Assembly: GCA_000818095.1 (NCBI GenBank)
Contig: CP009416.1
Location: 631,501 to 695,500, forward strand
Reading direction: 5' to 3'
DNA: 64,000 nt
From: Jeotgalibacillus malaysiensis
GTDB taxonomy: Bacteria > Bacillota > Bacilli > Bacillales > Jeotgalibacillaceae
The notes under the pieces are model-generated. The model ran no database searches, was not told where the DNA came from, and worked only from the letters and a program-made list of their open reading frames with translations. Of the stretch, positions 1-8,234 are shown piece after piece. The translations under genes were made by a program, and so were the position numbers. Numbering within the stretch: position 1 is the first letter of the stretch; each line of letters starts with the position of its first letter.

Positions 1-1014
1 GTGCTGAACTTAGCAGGTGCAGGAGATGAAATTGTCGCAGCTGCTAACCTTTACGGTGGCACGTACAATCTTTTCGCGCAGACGCTCCCGAGATACGGTG
101 TGAACGTAAAATTCGTAGATGGCACTGACCCTGAAAACTTCAGAAAAGCAATTGGACCGAAAACGAAGGCTGTATTTGCAGAAGTGATTGGAAATCCGAG
201 TTTGCACGTACTTGATACGGAAGCAGTAGCGAAAGTTGCGCATGAAGAAGGCGTACCGCTGATTGTAGACAGCACATTTGCAACGCCATACCTGAATAAA
301 CCGATTGAACACGGGGCAGACATTGTTGTCCATTCAGCAACAAAATGGATTGGCGGACATGGCACAACGATTGGTGGTGTTGTTGTAGATGCCGGCACAT
401 TTAATTACGATAACGGACGCTTCCCGGACTTTACAACGCCGGACCCGAGCTATAATGGATTACGTTTCGTAGATCTTGAAGCTGCAGCATTTATCGCTAA
501 GCTGCGCGTGAACCTGCTGCGTGATACAGGTGCTTGCCTCAGTCCTCAAAATGCATTTTATTTACTGCAGGGACTTGAGACGCTGCATCTGAGATTGGAA
601 CGTCATGTGGAGAATGCATTGAAGGTCGCTGAGTATCTTGATCAGCATCCTTCAGTTGACTGGGTGCAGTACCCGGGTCTTGAAAGCCATTCATCATATG
701 AAGCGGCGAAAAAGTATCTGCCTAAAGGTGCCGGATCGATTATCGTATTTGGCATTAAAGGCGGACGCGAGACAGGACGAAAAGTGATTGACCACACGCA
801 ATTATGGTCACACGTAGCAAACGTTGGTGATGCAAAGTCACTGATCATTCATCCGGCTTCAACAACGCACGCACAGCTGACAGATGCAGACCTCGAGGCA
901 GCTGGCGTAAAGGAAGAACAAATCAGATTATCAGTCGGAATTGAATCCGTTGAAGATTTAATTAACGACTTGAATCAGGCGATTGAAAAAGCGGCAGTAC
1001 CGGCGCATTCGTAA
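1..1014 (+). CDS. metY: O-acetylhomoserine sulfhydrylase (MetY), 5'-truncated by window edge
   Basis: PLP-dependent Cys/Met-metabolism enzyme that converts O-acetylhomoserine plus sulfide to homocysteine. The fragment is 337 residues; family members are about 430, so roughly 90-100 N-terminal residues lie outside the window and the GTG at base 1 is an internal codon, not a start. The PLP-lysine motif SATKWIGGHG is at residues 112-121 of the fragment (Lys115). The stop is followed within 15 bases by the next gene's start, so it is cotranscribed with metX. Certain as a family call; sulfhydrylase rather than cystathionine synthase is inferred from the metX neighbour and the long 'FPDFTTPDPSYNG' insert typical of MetY. 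Confidence 0.93.
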   Translation: MLNLAGAGDEIVAAANLYGGTYNLFAQTLPRYGVNVKFVDGTDPENFRKAIGPKTKAVFAEVIGNPSLHVLDTEAVAKVAHEEGVPLIVDSTFATPYLNKPIEHGADIVVHSATKWIGGHGTTIGGVVVDAGTFNYDNGRFPDFTTPDPSYNGLRFVDLEAAAFIAKLRVNLLRDTGACLSPQNAFYLLQGLETLHLRLERHVENALKVAEYLDQHPSVDWVQYPGLESHSSYEAAKKYLPKGAGSIIVFGIKGGRETGRKVIDHTQLWSHVANVGDAKSLIIHPASTTHAQLTDADLEAAGVKEEQIRLSVGIESVEDLINDLNQAIEKAAVPAHS

Positions 1015-1027
1015 GGGAGGAATCAGC

Positions 1028-2098
1028 ATGGGAGAGACATTAACTGAGAAGGTCATGCATCATGAAGGAACAGTCGATATCGGTTCTTTGATACTTGAAT
1101 CCGGAAAAGTGATTAATGATGTCTCTCTCCGCTATGAGCGGTCAGGAGATCCGTCATTACCCGTGATCCTGATCTGCCATGCATTAACCGGAACCCACCA
1201 GTCAGTCGGAACAGAAGAGGATCCCGGCTGGTGGCGGGGATTTGCCGGAGAGCATGCTTACATTGATTTAACAAAATTTCAGGTGATCACGTTTAATGTG
1301 CTTGGCGGCTGCAGCGGTTCAACAGGTCCTGACTCGCTTAACCCATACGGCGAAAAGTACCGCACAGACTTCCCGTTTATTACGGTAAAAGATATGGTGA
1401 ATGCGCAATATCAGGCCTGCCTGAAGCTCGGCATTACAAAGCTTCACGGGATCATTGGCGGATCACTCGGGGGTATGCAGACACTTGAATGGTGTATCAG
1501 CTATCCGGATTTTATAGATAGAGCAGTCCTGCTTGCAGCGACCCCATCATTAAGTGATTATGGGATTGCCTTTAACCGGATCGGGATTCATGCGATTGAA
1601 AATGATCCATCATGGAATAACGGCCTGTATGAAAACCCTTCAGATGTAAAAGGATTTGAGGTTGCGAGAATGGTTGGGCTTGTTACTTACAGAAGTCCTT
1701 ATCTTTTTACTGGCAGATTTAACAGGGAAGAGAAAGAAGTAGGGGAAGAGCAGCCGTTCTATCAGGTAGAGTCCTATTTAAAATATCAGGGCGAAAAAAT
1801 TACAAAAAGATTTGATCCGAACAGCTACCTGACCCTGTTATATGCAATGAACCATCACGATATCAGCAGGCATTACGAAAGTATACAGGAAGCGGCAGGG
1901 AAGATTAAATCGAAACTGCTTGGCATTGGATTTAAGGGGGATCTCTTATATCCGCCGAATGAAATTAAGCAGTTCACCAGCTATGTACCTGAAGCTGATT
2001 TTCATGAAGTCGATACAGATTTTGGTCATGATGGCTTCCTCGTTGAATTTGAAAAATGGGGGCAGCTCGTCAAACATCATTTTGAAATTGGACAGTAA
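1028..2098 (+). CDS. metX: homoserine O-acetyltransferase (MetX)
   Basis: Alpha/beta-hydrolase-fold acyltransferase that activates homoserine for direct sulfhydrylation. 356 residues, normal length. The nucleophile elbow GGSLGG is at residues 144-149 (Ser146), and the catalytic His is in DFGHDGFL near residue 334. I chose the ATG at 1028 because AAGGGAGG sits 8 bases upstream; an upstream in-frame start at 983 lies inside metY and has no ribosome site. Acetyl versus succinyl donor specificity cannot be read from sequence by eye. It forms a two-enzyme homocysteine route with the preceding gene. Confidence 0.92.
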   Translation: MGETLTEKVMHHEGTVDIGSLILESGKVINDVSLRYERSGDPSLPVILICHALTGTHQSVGTEEDPGWWRGFAGEHAYIDLTKFQVITFNVLGGCSGSTGPDSLNPYGEKYRTDFPFITVKDMVNAQYQACLKLGITKLHGIIGGSLGGMQTLEWCISYPDFIDRAVLLAATPSLSDYGIAFNRIGIHAIENDPSWNNGLYENPSDVKGFEVARMVGLVTYRSPYLFTGRFNREEKEVGEEQPFYQVESYLKYQGEKITKRFDPNSYLTLLYAMNHHDISRHYESIQEAAGKIKSKLLGIGFKGDLLYPPNEIKQFTSYVPEADFHEVDTDFGHDGFLVEFEKWGQLVKHHFEIGQ

Positions 2099-2150
2099 AA
2101 GCTGTCCATTTCTTTTAAACATAATTCTGAGTAAACAGGGAGGAATATAA

Positions 2151-3125
2151 ATGAATAAATTAAATGCACTTATCTTATCATCAGCAGCAATCGGGATCCT
2201 CGCTGGATGCTCAGCAAACGCCAGTTCAGATGAACAGCCTGAGAAAATTACGCTGGACTATGCTTACTACTCACCAACGAGTCTTGTATTAAAAGAGCAG
2301 GGACTTGTTGAAGAAGCACTCGCTGATGAAGGCATTGAAGTGGAATGGGTGCTTAGTCAGGGAAGTAATAAGGCGCTCGAATTCTTAAACTCCAGAAGTG
2401 TTGATTTTGGTTCAACAGCAGGAGCTGCAGCACTGATCGCAAAATCAAACGGCTCTCCGGTGGAATCAGTTTACTTATACGCCAAGCCTGAATGGACAGC
2501 ACTTGTCGCAGCGGAAGGATCAGATATTCAGTCAGTAGAGGATTTAAAAGGAAAGAAAGTAGCTGCAACGCTTGGAACAGATCCTTACATATTCCTTCTT
2601 CGTGCACTTGAAGAAGCAGGGGTATCTTCAGATGAAGTGGAAATTGTGAACCTTCAGCATCCGGATGGCGCCAACGCCTTATCTTCAGGGCAGGTTGATG
2701 CATGGGCCGGACTGGACCCGCATATGGCAAGAGCAGAGCTTGATACGAATGCTGAACTGTTTTACCGCAACCCGGACTTTAATACGTATGGCACGCTGAA
2801 TGTCAGATCAGAGTTCGCTGAAGACTATCCTGAGATCGTTGAAGAAGTCATTGCTCAGTACGAAGCCGCACGTGAATGGACGATCGCGAACCCTGATGAT
2901 GCAGCACAGATTCTTGCAGATGAAGCAGAGATGAATCTTGATGTAGCAAAAGCGAGTCTTGCACGTAATGACTTTTCAAATCCGGTCATTGGTGACGAAC
3001 ATACTGAAGCGCTGATTGCAGCAGGTGAAGTGTTGCGACAGGAGGAAGTCATTGATCAGGATGCAGACATTGAATCACTCGTTAATGAATTATTAAATCC
3101 TTCATTTACAGAAAATCTGGAGTAA
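2151..3125 (+). CDS. ssuA: sulfonate-type ABC transporter substrate-binding lipoprotein
   Basis: Extracellular solute-binding protein of the SsuA/TauA/NMT1 family, 324 residues. A signal peptide ends in a lipobox (ILAGC, Cys20), so it should be lipid-anchored outside the membrane. It is followed by permease and ATPase genes 13 and about 14 bases apart. Aliphatic sulfonate is the likely ligand, given the adjacent homocysteine genes. NMT1-like proteins also bind taurine, nitrate-type or pyrimidine precursors, so ligand identity is inferred. No monooxygenase (SsuD) gene is next to it. The 52-base gap after metX lacks a terminator, suggesting read-through from metYX. Confidence 0.8.
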   Translation: MNKLNALILSSAAIGILAGCSANASSDEQPEKITLDYAYYSPTSLVLKEQGLVEEALADEGIEVEWVLSQGSNKALEFLNSRSVDFGSTAGAAALIAKSNGSPVESVYLYAKPEWTALVAAEGSDIQSVEDLKGKKVAATLGTDPYIFLLRALEEAGVSSDEVEIVNLQHPDGANALSSGQVDAWAGLDPHMARAELDTNAELFYRNPDFNTYGTLNVRSEFAEDYPEIVEEVIAQYEAAREWTIANPDDAAQILADEAEMNLDVAKASLARNDFSNPVIGDEHTEALIAAGEVLRQEEVIDQDADIESLVNELLNPSFTENLE

Positions 3126-3138
3126 AGGAGGGAGCGGC

Positions 3139-3912
3139 ATGAAAAATAAATTGAACCTGATTGCACTCGGTCTCATCCTGCCAGTTGTACTGATTGCTGT
3201 ATGGGAAGCAGCGGCGCGGCTTGGGTGGATTGAATCGTACCTGCTGCCGGCTCCGACAGTTGTAGTAACGTCAATTATTGAAATGGCACAGGAAGGCACG
3301 CTTTGGGCTCACGTATCTATCACATTATACAGAGTCGGGGCAGGGTTTCTGATTGGAACCGCAGCGGCACTGTTCGTCGGTGCAGCAGTTGGATACTTTA
3401 AACAGGCGGAAAGGCTGCTCGATCCAATCCTTCAGGCGTTCAGGTCTATTCCGTCACTTGCCTGGGTACCACTGTTTTTACTTTGGATGGGAATTGGTGA
3501 GCCTTCTAAAGTGACATTGATCGCTGTCGGCGTATTCTTCCCGGTTTATTTAAATATCGTCTCAGGTATTCAAGGCGTTGACCGAAAGCTGATTGAGGTT
3601 GGTAAAGTGTATCGCTTCAGTTCACTGCAGTTAGTCAGAAGAATTATCCTGCCTGCGTCACTGCCTTCATTTCTGGTAGGGATCAGAAGCGGCCTCGGTT
3701 TAGGCTGGATGTTTGTTGTCGCTGCGGAACTGCTTGGTGCAAGTGAGGGATTAGGTTATCTGCTGGTGCTCGGACAGAATACATCATCACCCGAATTAAT
3801 TATCGCAAGCATTATCTTATTTGCTGCTCTCGGGAAAGGGACAGATGCTCTTCTCAAAGGAATTGAGGCAAAGTCATTGAAGTGGCAGGATAACCTGCAA
3901 AATGCTCAATAA
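3139..3912 (+). CDS. ssuC: sulfonate-type ABC transporter permease
   Basis: Integral membrane subunit of the transporter, 257 residues with about six hydrophobic segments. The cytoplasmic coupling (EAA-type) loop is near residues 150-180 (LIEVGKVYRF...ILPASLPS). The RBS GGAGGGAG lies just upstream of the ATG. Family BPD_transp_1, SsuC/TauC type. It sits between the binding lipoprotein and the ATPase of the same operon. Confidence 0.84.
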   Translation: MKNKLNLIALGLILPVVLIAVWEAAARLGWIESYLLPAPTVVVTSIIEMAQEGTLWAHVSITLYRVGAGFLIGTAAALFVGAAVGYFKQAERLLDPILQAFRSIPSLAWVPLFLLWMGIGEPSKVTLIAVGVFFPVYLNIVSGIQGVDRKLIEVGKVYRFSSLQLVRRIILPASLPSFLVGIRSGLGLGWMFVVAAELLGASEGLGYLLVLGQNTSSPELIIASIILFAALGKGTDALLKGIEAKSLKWQDNLQNAQ

Positions 3913-3926
3913 AAGAGGTGACTGCA

Positions 3927-4664
3927 TTGTTAACAGTTAAAAAAGCATCCCGCCTGTTTAAAGAGGGGACAGCCGGATTTAAGCATATTTCTTTTACCGT
4001 TCAAAAAGGGGAAATTGTCGGTATTCTCGGTACGAGCGGATGTGGTAAAAGTACGCTGCTGCGCGTATTGTCAGGACTCGAGCAGGCAGACAGCGGAACG
4101 ATTCATTTAAACGACGGCAGTGGAAAAGGAGCCGGCGTGATTTTTCAGGAACCCCGGCTGATGCCATGGCTGTCAGTAGAAGATAACGTGCTGTTTGGGT
4201 TTAAGCAGCCTGCGAAACATCGTGAGCAGGCGGCGCATTACTTATCACTTGTAGGGTTAAATGAATTTTCAAAAGCACTTCCGCGGGACCTCTCAGGTGG
4301 CATGGCACAGCGTACTGCCATTGCGCGTGCGCTCGCTGCAAAGCCTTCTGTACTTTTGCTCGACGAACCGTTCAGTGCACTTGATGCATTTACAAAAATG
4401 CAGCTGCAGGATCTGCTGCTCGATATCTGGGAAGAAGAAAAAACAACGATGGTCATGGTCACACACGATATTGATGAGGCACTCCACGTATGCGACAGAA
4501 TTCTTGTGCTCAGCGGACAGCCGGGAGAAGTAGCAGCTGAAATTAAAATTACTCAGCCAAAACCGCGAAGCAGAAGTGACTTAAGCCTTGCTTCTTATAA
4601 AGAAAAAATATTTTCAATCCTTGAAAACAGTCATACCGGGCTTCAAAAGTATTCAGTGCGATAA
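3927..4664 (+). CDS. ssuB: sulfonate-type ABC transporter ATPase
   Basis: Nucleotide-binding subunit energising sulfonate import, about 245 residues. Walker A GTSGCGKST is near the N-terminus, followed by the Q-loop (FQEPRLMPW), signature LSGGMAQR, Walker B VLLLDEPFSALD and the H-loop THDIDEA. I favour the TTG at 3927: AGAGGTG at 3914-3920 then has 6-base spacing, whereas the in-frame GTG at 3918 overlaps that ribosome site. The C-terminal tail is the short SsuB/TauB kind. Confidence 0.84.
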   Translation: MLTVKKASRLFKEGTAGFKHISFTVQKGEIVGILGTSGCGKSTLLRVLSGLEQADSGTIHLNDGSGKGAGVIFQEPRLMPWLSVEDNVLFGFKQPAKHREQAAHYLSLVGLNEFSKALPRDLSGGMAQRTAIARALAAKPSVLLLDEPFSALDAFTKMQLQDLLLDIWEEEKTTMVMVTHDIDEALHVCDRILVLSGQPGEVAAEIKITQPKPRSRSDLSLASYKEKIFSILENSHTGLQKYSVR

Positions 4665-4676
4665 ATTGCATAAAAA

Positions 4677-4734
4677 CCTCCGTTTATTTTTGCTGTATAA
4701 AAGGAATAACATACAAAAAGAGTAAAAACGGAGG
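4677..4734 (+). promoter_or_regulatory. potential Shine-Dalgarno-sequestering hairpin before the DDAH-like gene
   Basis: CCTCCGTTT at 4677-4685 is a perfect complement of AAACGGAGG at 4726-4734, the ribosome site of the next gene. A transcript entering from ssuB could fold to hide that site; one initiated in the 40-base loop could not. No U-run follows, so it is not a terminator. Folding is inferred. Confidence 0.4.
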
Positions 4735-4742
4735 ACTGGAAC

Positions 4743-5600
4743 ATGTTAATGGAACGAAAAGAAAATCACAACCAGGCCGGCTGTCAAAATGAATTTGGCG
4801 CACTTGAACGTGTACTTGTCTGTCCGCCTGCCTTCATGAAAATTGAAGAAGCAATAAACGAAACACAAAAGCATTTTTTAAAAGATAATATAGACCGCGA
4901 AAAAGCAATGGAGCAGCACCGCAATTTCATTCAGCTGCTTCATGAACACGGAGCGGATATCGTACAGCTTCCGCCGCTTGCAGTGTACCCGGAACAGGTC
5001 TTCACCCGTGATATCGGCTTTACAATCGGCGATACCGTGTTCATCTCAACGATGGGCACAGAAATGCGCAGCGGAGAAGATAAAATCCTGAAAGAGTGGC
5101 TGCAGGAATCCGGGATGAAGTACGAAAAAATCAGTTCCCCTTCAATCGAAGGAGGAGACGTCATTACAGACGGTAATAAAATCTGGATCGGGATCAGCAG
5201 CAGAACAACTGAAGCCGCTGTTGAGGAACTTCGTAAAAAGCTTCCTGAACACGACATCACTGCAGTTCCATTTGATTCACAGTATCTGCATCTTGACTGC
5301 CTTTTCAATATTATTTCACCTGAAGAAGCACTCATCTACCGACCTGCTTTTTCCGATGAAATGATCGAAAAATTTGCTGAACACTATGAATTAATTGATG
5401 TAACTGATGATGAACAGTTCACGATGGGACCGAATGTTCTGAGCATCGGCCATGATAAAATTATCAGTCTGCCGGTGAATAAAGACATTAACAAGAAATT
5501 AAAAAGAGCAGGCTATGATGTCATTGAATGTGACATTTCAGAAATTATTAAATCAGGCGGATCTTTCAGATGCTGCACGCTGCCAGTGAATAGAAGTTAA
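4743..5600 (+). CDS. dimethylarginine dimethylaminohydrolase / arginine deiminase-family hydrolase
   Basis: Guanidino-group-modifying enzyme (pentein fold), 285 residues, the length of bacterial DDAH. Visible motifs are FTRD (87-90), EGGD (136-139), catalytic His183 in YLHLD, and catalytic Cys in GGSFRCC near the C-terminus (Cys277 or Cys278). It would hydrolyse methylated arginine or a related guanidine compound; the exact substrate is not readable. RBS ACGGAGG at 4728-4734 with 8-base spacing supports the ATG at 4743. It stands alone before a strong terminator and may be read from the preceding ABC operon. Confidence 0.75.
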   Translation: MLMERKENHNQAGCQNEFGALERVLVCPPAFMKIEEAINETQKHFLKDNIDREKAMEQHRNFIQLLHEHGADIVQLPPLAVYPEQVFTRDIGFTIGDTVFISTMGTEMRSGEDKILKEWLQESGMKYEKISSPSIEGGDVITDGNKIWIGISSRTTEAAVEELRKKLPEHDITAVPFDSQYLHLDCLFNIISPEEALIYRPAFSDEMIEKFAEHYELIDVTDDEQFTMGPNVLSIGHDKIISLPVNKDINKKLKRAGYDVIECDISEIIKSGGSFRCCTLPVNRS

Positions 5601-5603
5601 AAA

Positions 5604-5636
5604 AAGCCTGAGACATTAAACTGTCTCAGGCTTTTA
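5604..5636 (+). terminator. intrinsic terminator after the DDAH-like gene
   Basis: A 12-bp perfect stem AAGCCTGAGACA / TGTCTCAGGCTT is followed by TTTT. A-rich on the 5' side, so it could also end the minus-strand gene downstream. Confidence 0.85.
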
Positions 5637-5671
5637 AACGTTTTGCTGCGCTATAAGTTCAAAAATAAGTG

Positions 5672-5809
5672 TTAATCCTTATCCTCTTCGTCTTTATATT
5701 CATCATCTTTTTTACGGTCCACTGTACCTTCTTCAAACATATCCTGCATTTTCTCTTCTGCATCATTCTTATTGTTATTTTGTTCTTTCTTATTATCTTT
5801 ATCTGCCAT
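5672..5809 (-). CDS. 45-residue highly charged small protein
   Basis: Short gene recovered on the minus strand. It begins MADKDNKKEQNNNK and ends in an Asp/Glu/Lys-rich tail with 'MQDMFEEGTVDRKKDD' in the middle. There is no hydrophobic segment; it is probably disordered and cytoplasmic. An excellent ribosome site (AAGGAGATG) lies about 7 bases before the ATG, which is why I prefer it to the very hydrophobic opposite-strand frame (5669-5884) that merely mirrors it. Family not recognised. It converges on the terminator at 5604-5636. Confidence 0.6.
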   Translation of the reverse strand: MADKDNKKEQNNNKNDAEEKMQDMFEEGTVDRKKDDEYKDEEDKD

Positions 5810-5922
5810 CTCTATCATCTCCTTAGATCTGTATATTACATATTCTTCCCGCCTGACAATGAATTAATCATTTATGTGGGGTAAATATTATCTCTTAATA
5901 CCTTTGTAATATTGCAATATCA

Positions 5923-6058
5923 GCTTATGGTTGGAGTGGAGGGCGGAGACTCCTTTGGAAAAACGTGCGACCGAGACCCCGCAGGGCAGCGGTTTTCTGC
6001 CCGAGGAGGCTTGGGCGTTCGTCCACGGAAAGCGCAGTCCTCCACGGAAACCATAAGC
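5923..6058. repeat. dispersed imperfect palindrome, copy A
   Basis: Ends GCTTATGG / CCATAAGC are inverted. The interior carries the shared blocks 'GGCGGAGACTCC', 'GAGACCCCGCAGG', 'GAGGAGGCTTGG' and 'CGTCCACGGAAAGCG'. Same family as the copies near 11.6, 19.9, 20.1, 24.4, 28.7, 34.7, 35.1, 59.7 and 62.0 kb. Small open frames inside it are by-products. It lies upstream of the acyl-CoA ligase. Confidence 0.8.
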
Positions 6059-6179
6059 GGTTATAAAGTGAAATATAATACTGATCAAAAATACCTGAAA
6101 GTTCTGTCAATAATTGATTTACTTTTTGAAAACGTATACAATACATCCATATTTAAGTTCACACAAAGGGGATGTAAGG

Positions 6180-7763
6180 ATGCATGTGCCATTAATTTTG
6201 ACAGATTTTCTGGATCGGGCAGTGACGCTTTACGGGGATAAAACTGCAGTGATTGACGGAGAACGCGAACTTACCTACAAAGAAGTTGAAAAAAGAGTCA
6301 ACCGTCTATCGCGCGGACTAAGAAGTCTGGATATTAAAAAAAGAGATAAAGTAGCTTACTTAACACCAAATTCGCTTGAAATGTTTGAAGGTTTTTATGG
6401 CATCTATCAAACCGGAGCCATCATGACCTCACTCAACACGCGTCTCAGACCTGACGATTACCTATTTATTTTAAATCACAGTGAAAGTAAGGTGCTATTT
6501 GCAGATGCAGAATTGTACAGATTAGTAGAGCCGATCAGAGATCAGCTTGCAACCGTTCATACCATTGTGGTGCAGGGCGGATCTGCTGAAGGCTGCATTG
6601 ATTATGAAGAATGGCTGATGACATTTACAGAAGAGCCTTTTGACAGAGAGCCGCTTGAAGAAACGGATATTGCATCACTTTTATATACGAGCGGGACAAC
6701 CGGCGATCCGAAAGGGGTTTTACTGTCCCACAGGTCCAATTATCTGCATGCAATGTCTACAATGCACCATCTCCGCGTGAGTGACCGGGATACGTTGCTG
6801 CATGTTCTGCCAATGTTTCACGTAAATGGCTGGGGCTCACCGTTTTATTACACGGCAAACGGGGCTACCCAGGTGATGCAGCGAAAGGTCGATCCGAAAC
6901 AAATGCTTGAGCGCATTGAACAGCATAAAGTAACCATTATGCATATGGCGCCGACTGTGCTAAATATGGTGCTGCAGGAATCACAGCATACAAAATCAAC
7001 ATTCGATCATCCGCTTAGAATTGTGATCGCCGGGTCTGCACCACCGCCTGCATTTATCAGAAAGGTGGAAGAGGAGCTTGGCTGGGAATTCATCCATGTC
7101 TATGGAATGACAGAGATCTCCCCGCTTGTCACAACCTCACAGCCGCGGGTTAATACACCGGCTGAAGATGAAAGTGCTTATGCAAGATTAAAAGCCAAAA
7201 CCGGTTATGAGTTAATTGGTACGAAGGTTCGGGTGTTTGACGAAAACGGAGAAGAAGTACCTCATGACGGGAAAAGTATTGGGGAAATTGCAGTCCGCTC
7301 CAACAATGTGATGGATGGGTACTATAAAAATCCTGAAGCCACATCCGCTACGATCCGGGACGGCTGGCTATATACAGGTGATATGGCAGTAATCGATGAC
7401 CAGGGTTATATGGAAATCGTCGATCGTAAAAAAGATGTGATCATCAGCGGCGGTGAAAATATTTCTTCTATAGAAGTCGAAGCTGCGCTATATGACCATC
7501 CTGACATCATGGAAGCCGCAGTCATCGCCGTGCCGCATGAAAAATGGGGTGAAGTACCGCACGCGGTTGTGGTGAAAAGACCAGGGGTTGATCTGACAGA
7601 AGAAGATATCGTAGCATTTGCCAATGAGAAGCTTGCGCGATTTAAAATTCCGAAAAGCTTCAGCTTCGCAGACGAGCTGCCAAAGACCGCTTCGGGTAAA
7701 ATTCAGAAGGTTGTGCTGAGGAAGGAGTTTTGGAAGGGTAAAGAGGGTAAGATGATTAACTAG
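6180..7763 (+). CDS. long/medium-chain acyl-CoA ligase (AMP-binding family)
   Basis: Adenylate-forming enzyme, 527 residues, expected to activate a fatty or other carboxylic acid to its CoA thioester. ANL-superfamily motifs in order: YTSGTTGDPKGV (P-loop, about residue 175), YGMTE, GWLYTGD, DRKKDVIISGGENIS and the C-terminal PKTASGKIQK holding the catalytic lysine. Start chosen at 6180 behind AAAGGGG; an in-frame start at 6114 lacks a ribosome site. No beta-oxidation partner genes are adjacent, so the chain-length class is open (FadD3/AlkK-like by motif style). Confidence 0.85.
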   Translation: MHVPLILTDFLDRAVTLYGDKTAVIDGERELTYKEVEKRVNRLSRGLRSLDIKKRDKVAYLTPNSLEMFEGFYGIYQTGAIMTSLNTRLRPDDYLFILNHSESKVLFADAELYRLVEPIRDQLATVHTIVVQGGSAEGCIDYEEWLMTFTEEPFDREPLEETDIASLLYTSGTTGDPKGVLLSHRSNYLHAMSTMHHLRVSDRDTLLHVLPMFHVNGWGSPFYYTANGATQVMQRKVDPKQMLERIEQHKVTIMHMAPTVLNMVLQESQHTKSTFDHPLRIVIAGSAPPPAFIRKVEEELGWEFIHVYGMTEISPLVTTSQPRVNTPAEDESAYARLKAKTGYELIGTKVRVFDENGEEVPHDGKSIGEIAVRSNNVMDGYYKNPEATSATIRDGWLYTGDMAVIDDQGYMEIVDRKKDVIISGGENISSIEVEAALYDHPDIMEAAVIAVPHEKWGEVPHAVVVKRPGVDLTEEDIVAFANEKLARFKIPKSFSFADELPKTASGKIQKVVLRKEFWKGKEGKMIN

Positions 7764-7972
7764 TTTGTGTGGTGGGAGGAGGCGATTTGGCGAGGGGGAT
7801 CTAGGGTCAAATCCATCCCGCCACCATTACAGGTTTAAACCATTCACGCTCTTTTCAAAAACCAACGTCCTTTTCTAAAGCTAGTCCCTCTTGATGCTTT
7901 TGGGTCATTAAAAGACTTTGACCTAAGGGCATGAAGTGCCGGGAGACCGGATTGCTGACGAAGTGAAAATGG

Positions 7973-8149
7973 GGTCACCTTCGCGGAAACTGCGGTCACC
8001 TTCGAGAAAACTCGGGTCACACTCTGGGGATTTCAGGTCACAATTTTGTGATATGCCAATTTTCCGGTCATGTCCACTTAAATTGAGGTCACCTCCCAGA
8101 AATGTAAGGTCACCTGCCAACTTTTTTGGGTCACCTTCTACCCGACAGC
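7973..8149. repeat. 21-bp-period GGTCAC array
   Basis: The word GGTCAC starts at 7973, 7994, 8015, 8036, (GGTCAT) 8066, 8087, 8108 and 8129. Every step is 21 bp except one of 30 bp. Bases between the words diverge. Because 21 is a multiple of three, spurious heptad-repeat frames stay open on both strands. It lies in the gap between the acyl-CoA ligase and yceI; the 209 bases before it show nothing else. Confidence 0.85.
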
Positions 8150-8190
8150 TTTTCTTTTAGTGAGCACTGGAGTAAGATTTTAGAAACCTA

Positions 8191-8224
8191 AAACCCGCTG
8201 TGCTAGGCCTCAGCGGGTTTGTTG
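8191..8224 (+). terminator. intrinsic terminator
   Basis: Perfect 10-bp stem AAACCCGCTG / CAGCGGGTTT followed by a T-rich run. It is over 400 bases past the acyl-CoA ligase stop, with the GGTCAC array in between. Confidence 0.75.
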
Positions 8225-8234
8225 TTTTTATACA

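Noticed and set aside
983-1027. Upstream start for metX
   Set aside because: Within metY coding sequence and without a ribosome site, while ATG 1028 follows AAGGGAGG.
5669-5884. 71-codon, extremely hydrophobic plus-strand frame
   Set aside because: No ribosome site. It is the complement of the Asp/Glu/Lys-rich minus-strand gene at 5672-5809, which has a good ribosome site.
7923-8160. Open frames on both strands with heptad-like GD/SP repeats
   Set aside because: Openness results from the 21-bp period being a multiple of three; no ribosome site on either strand.
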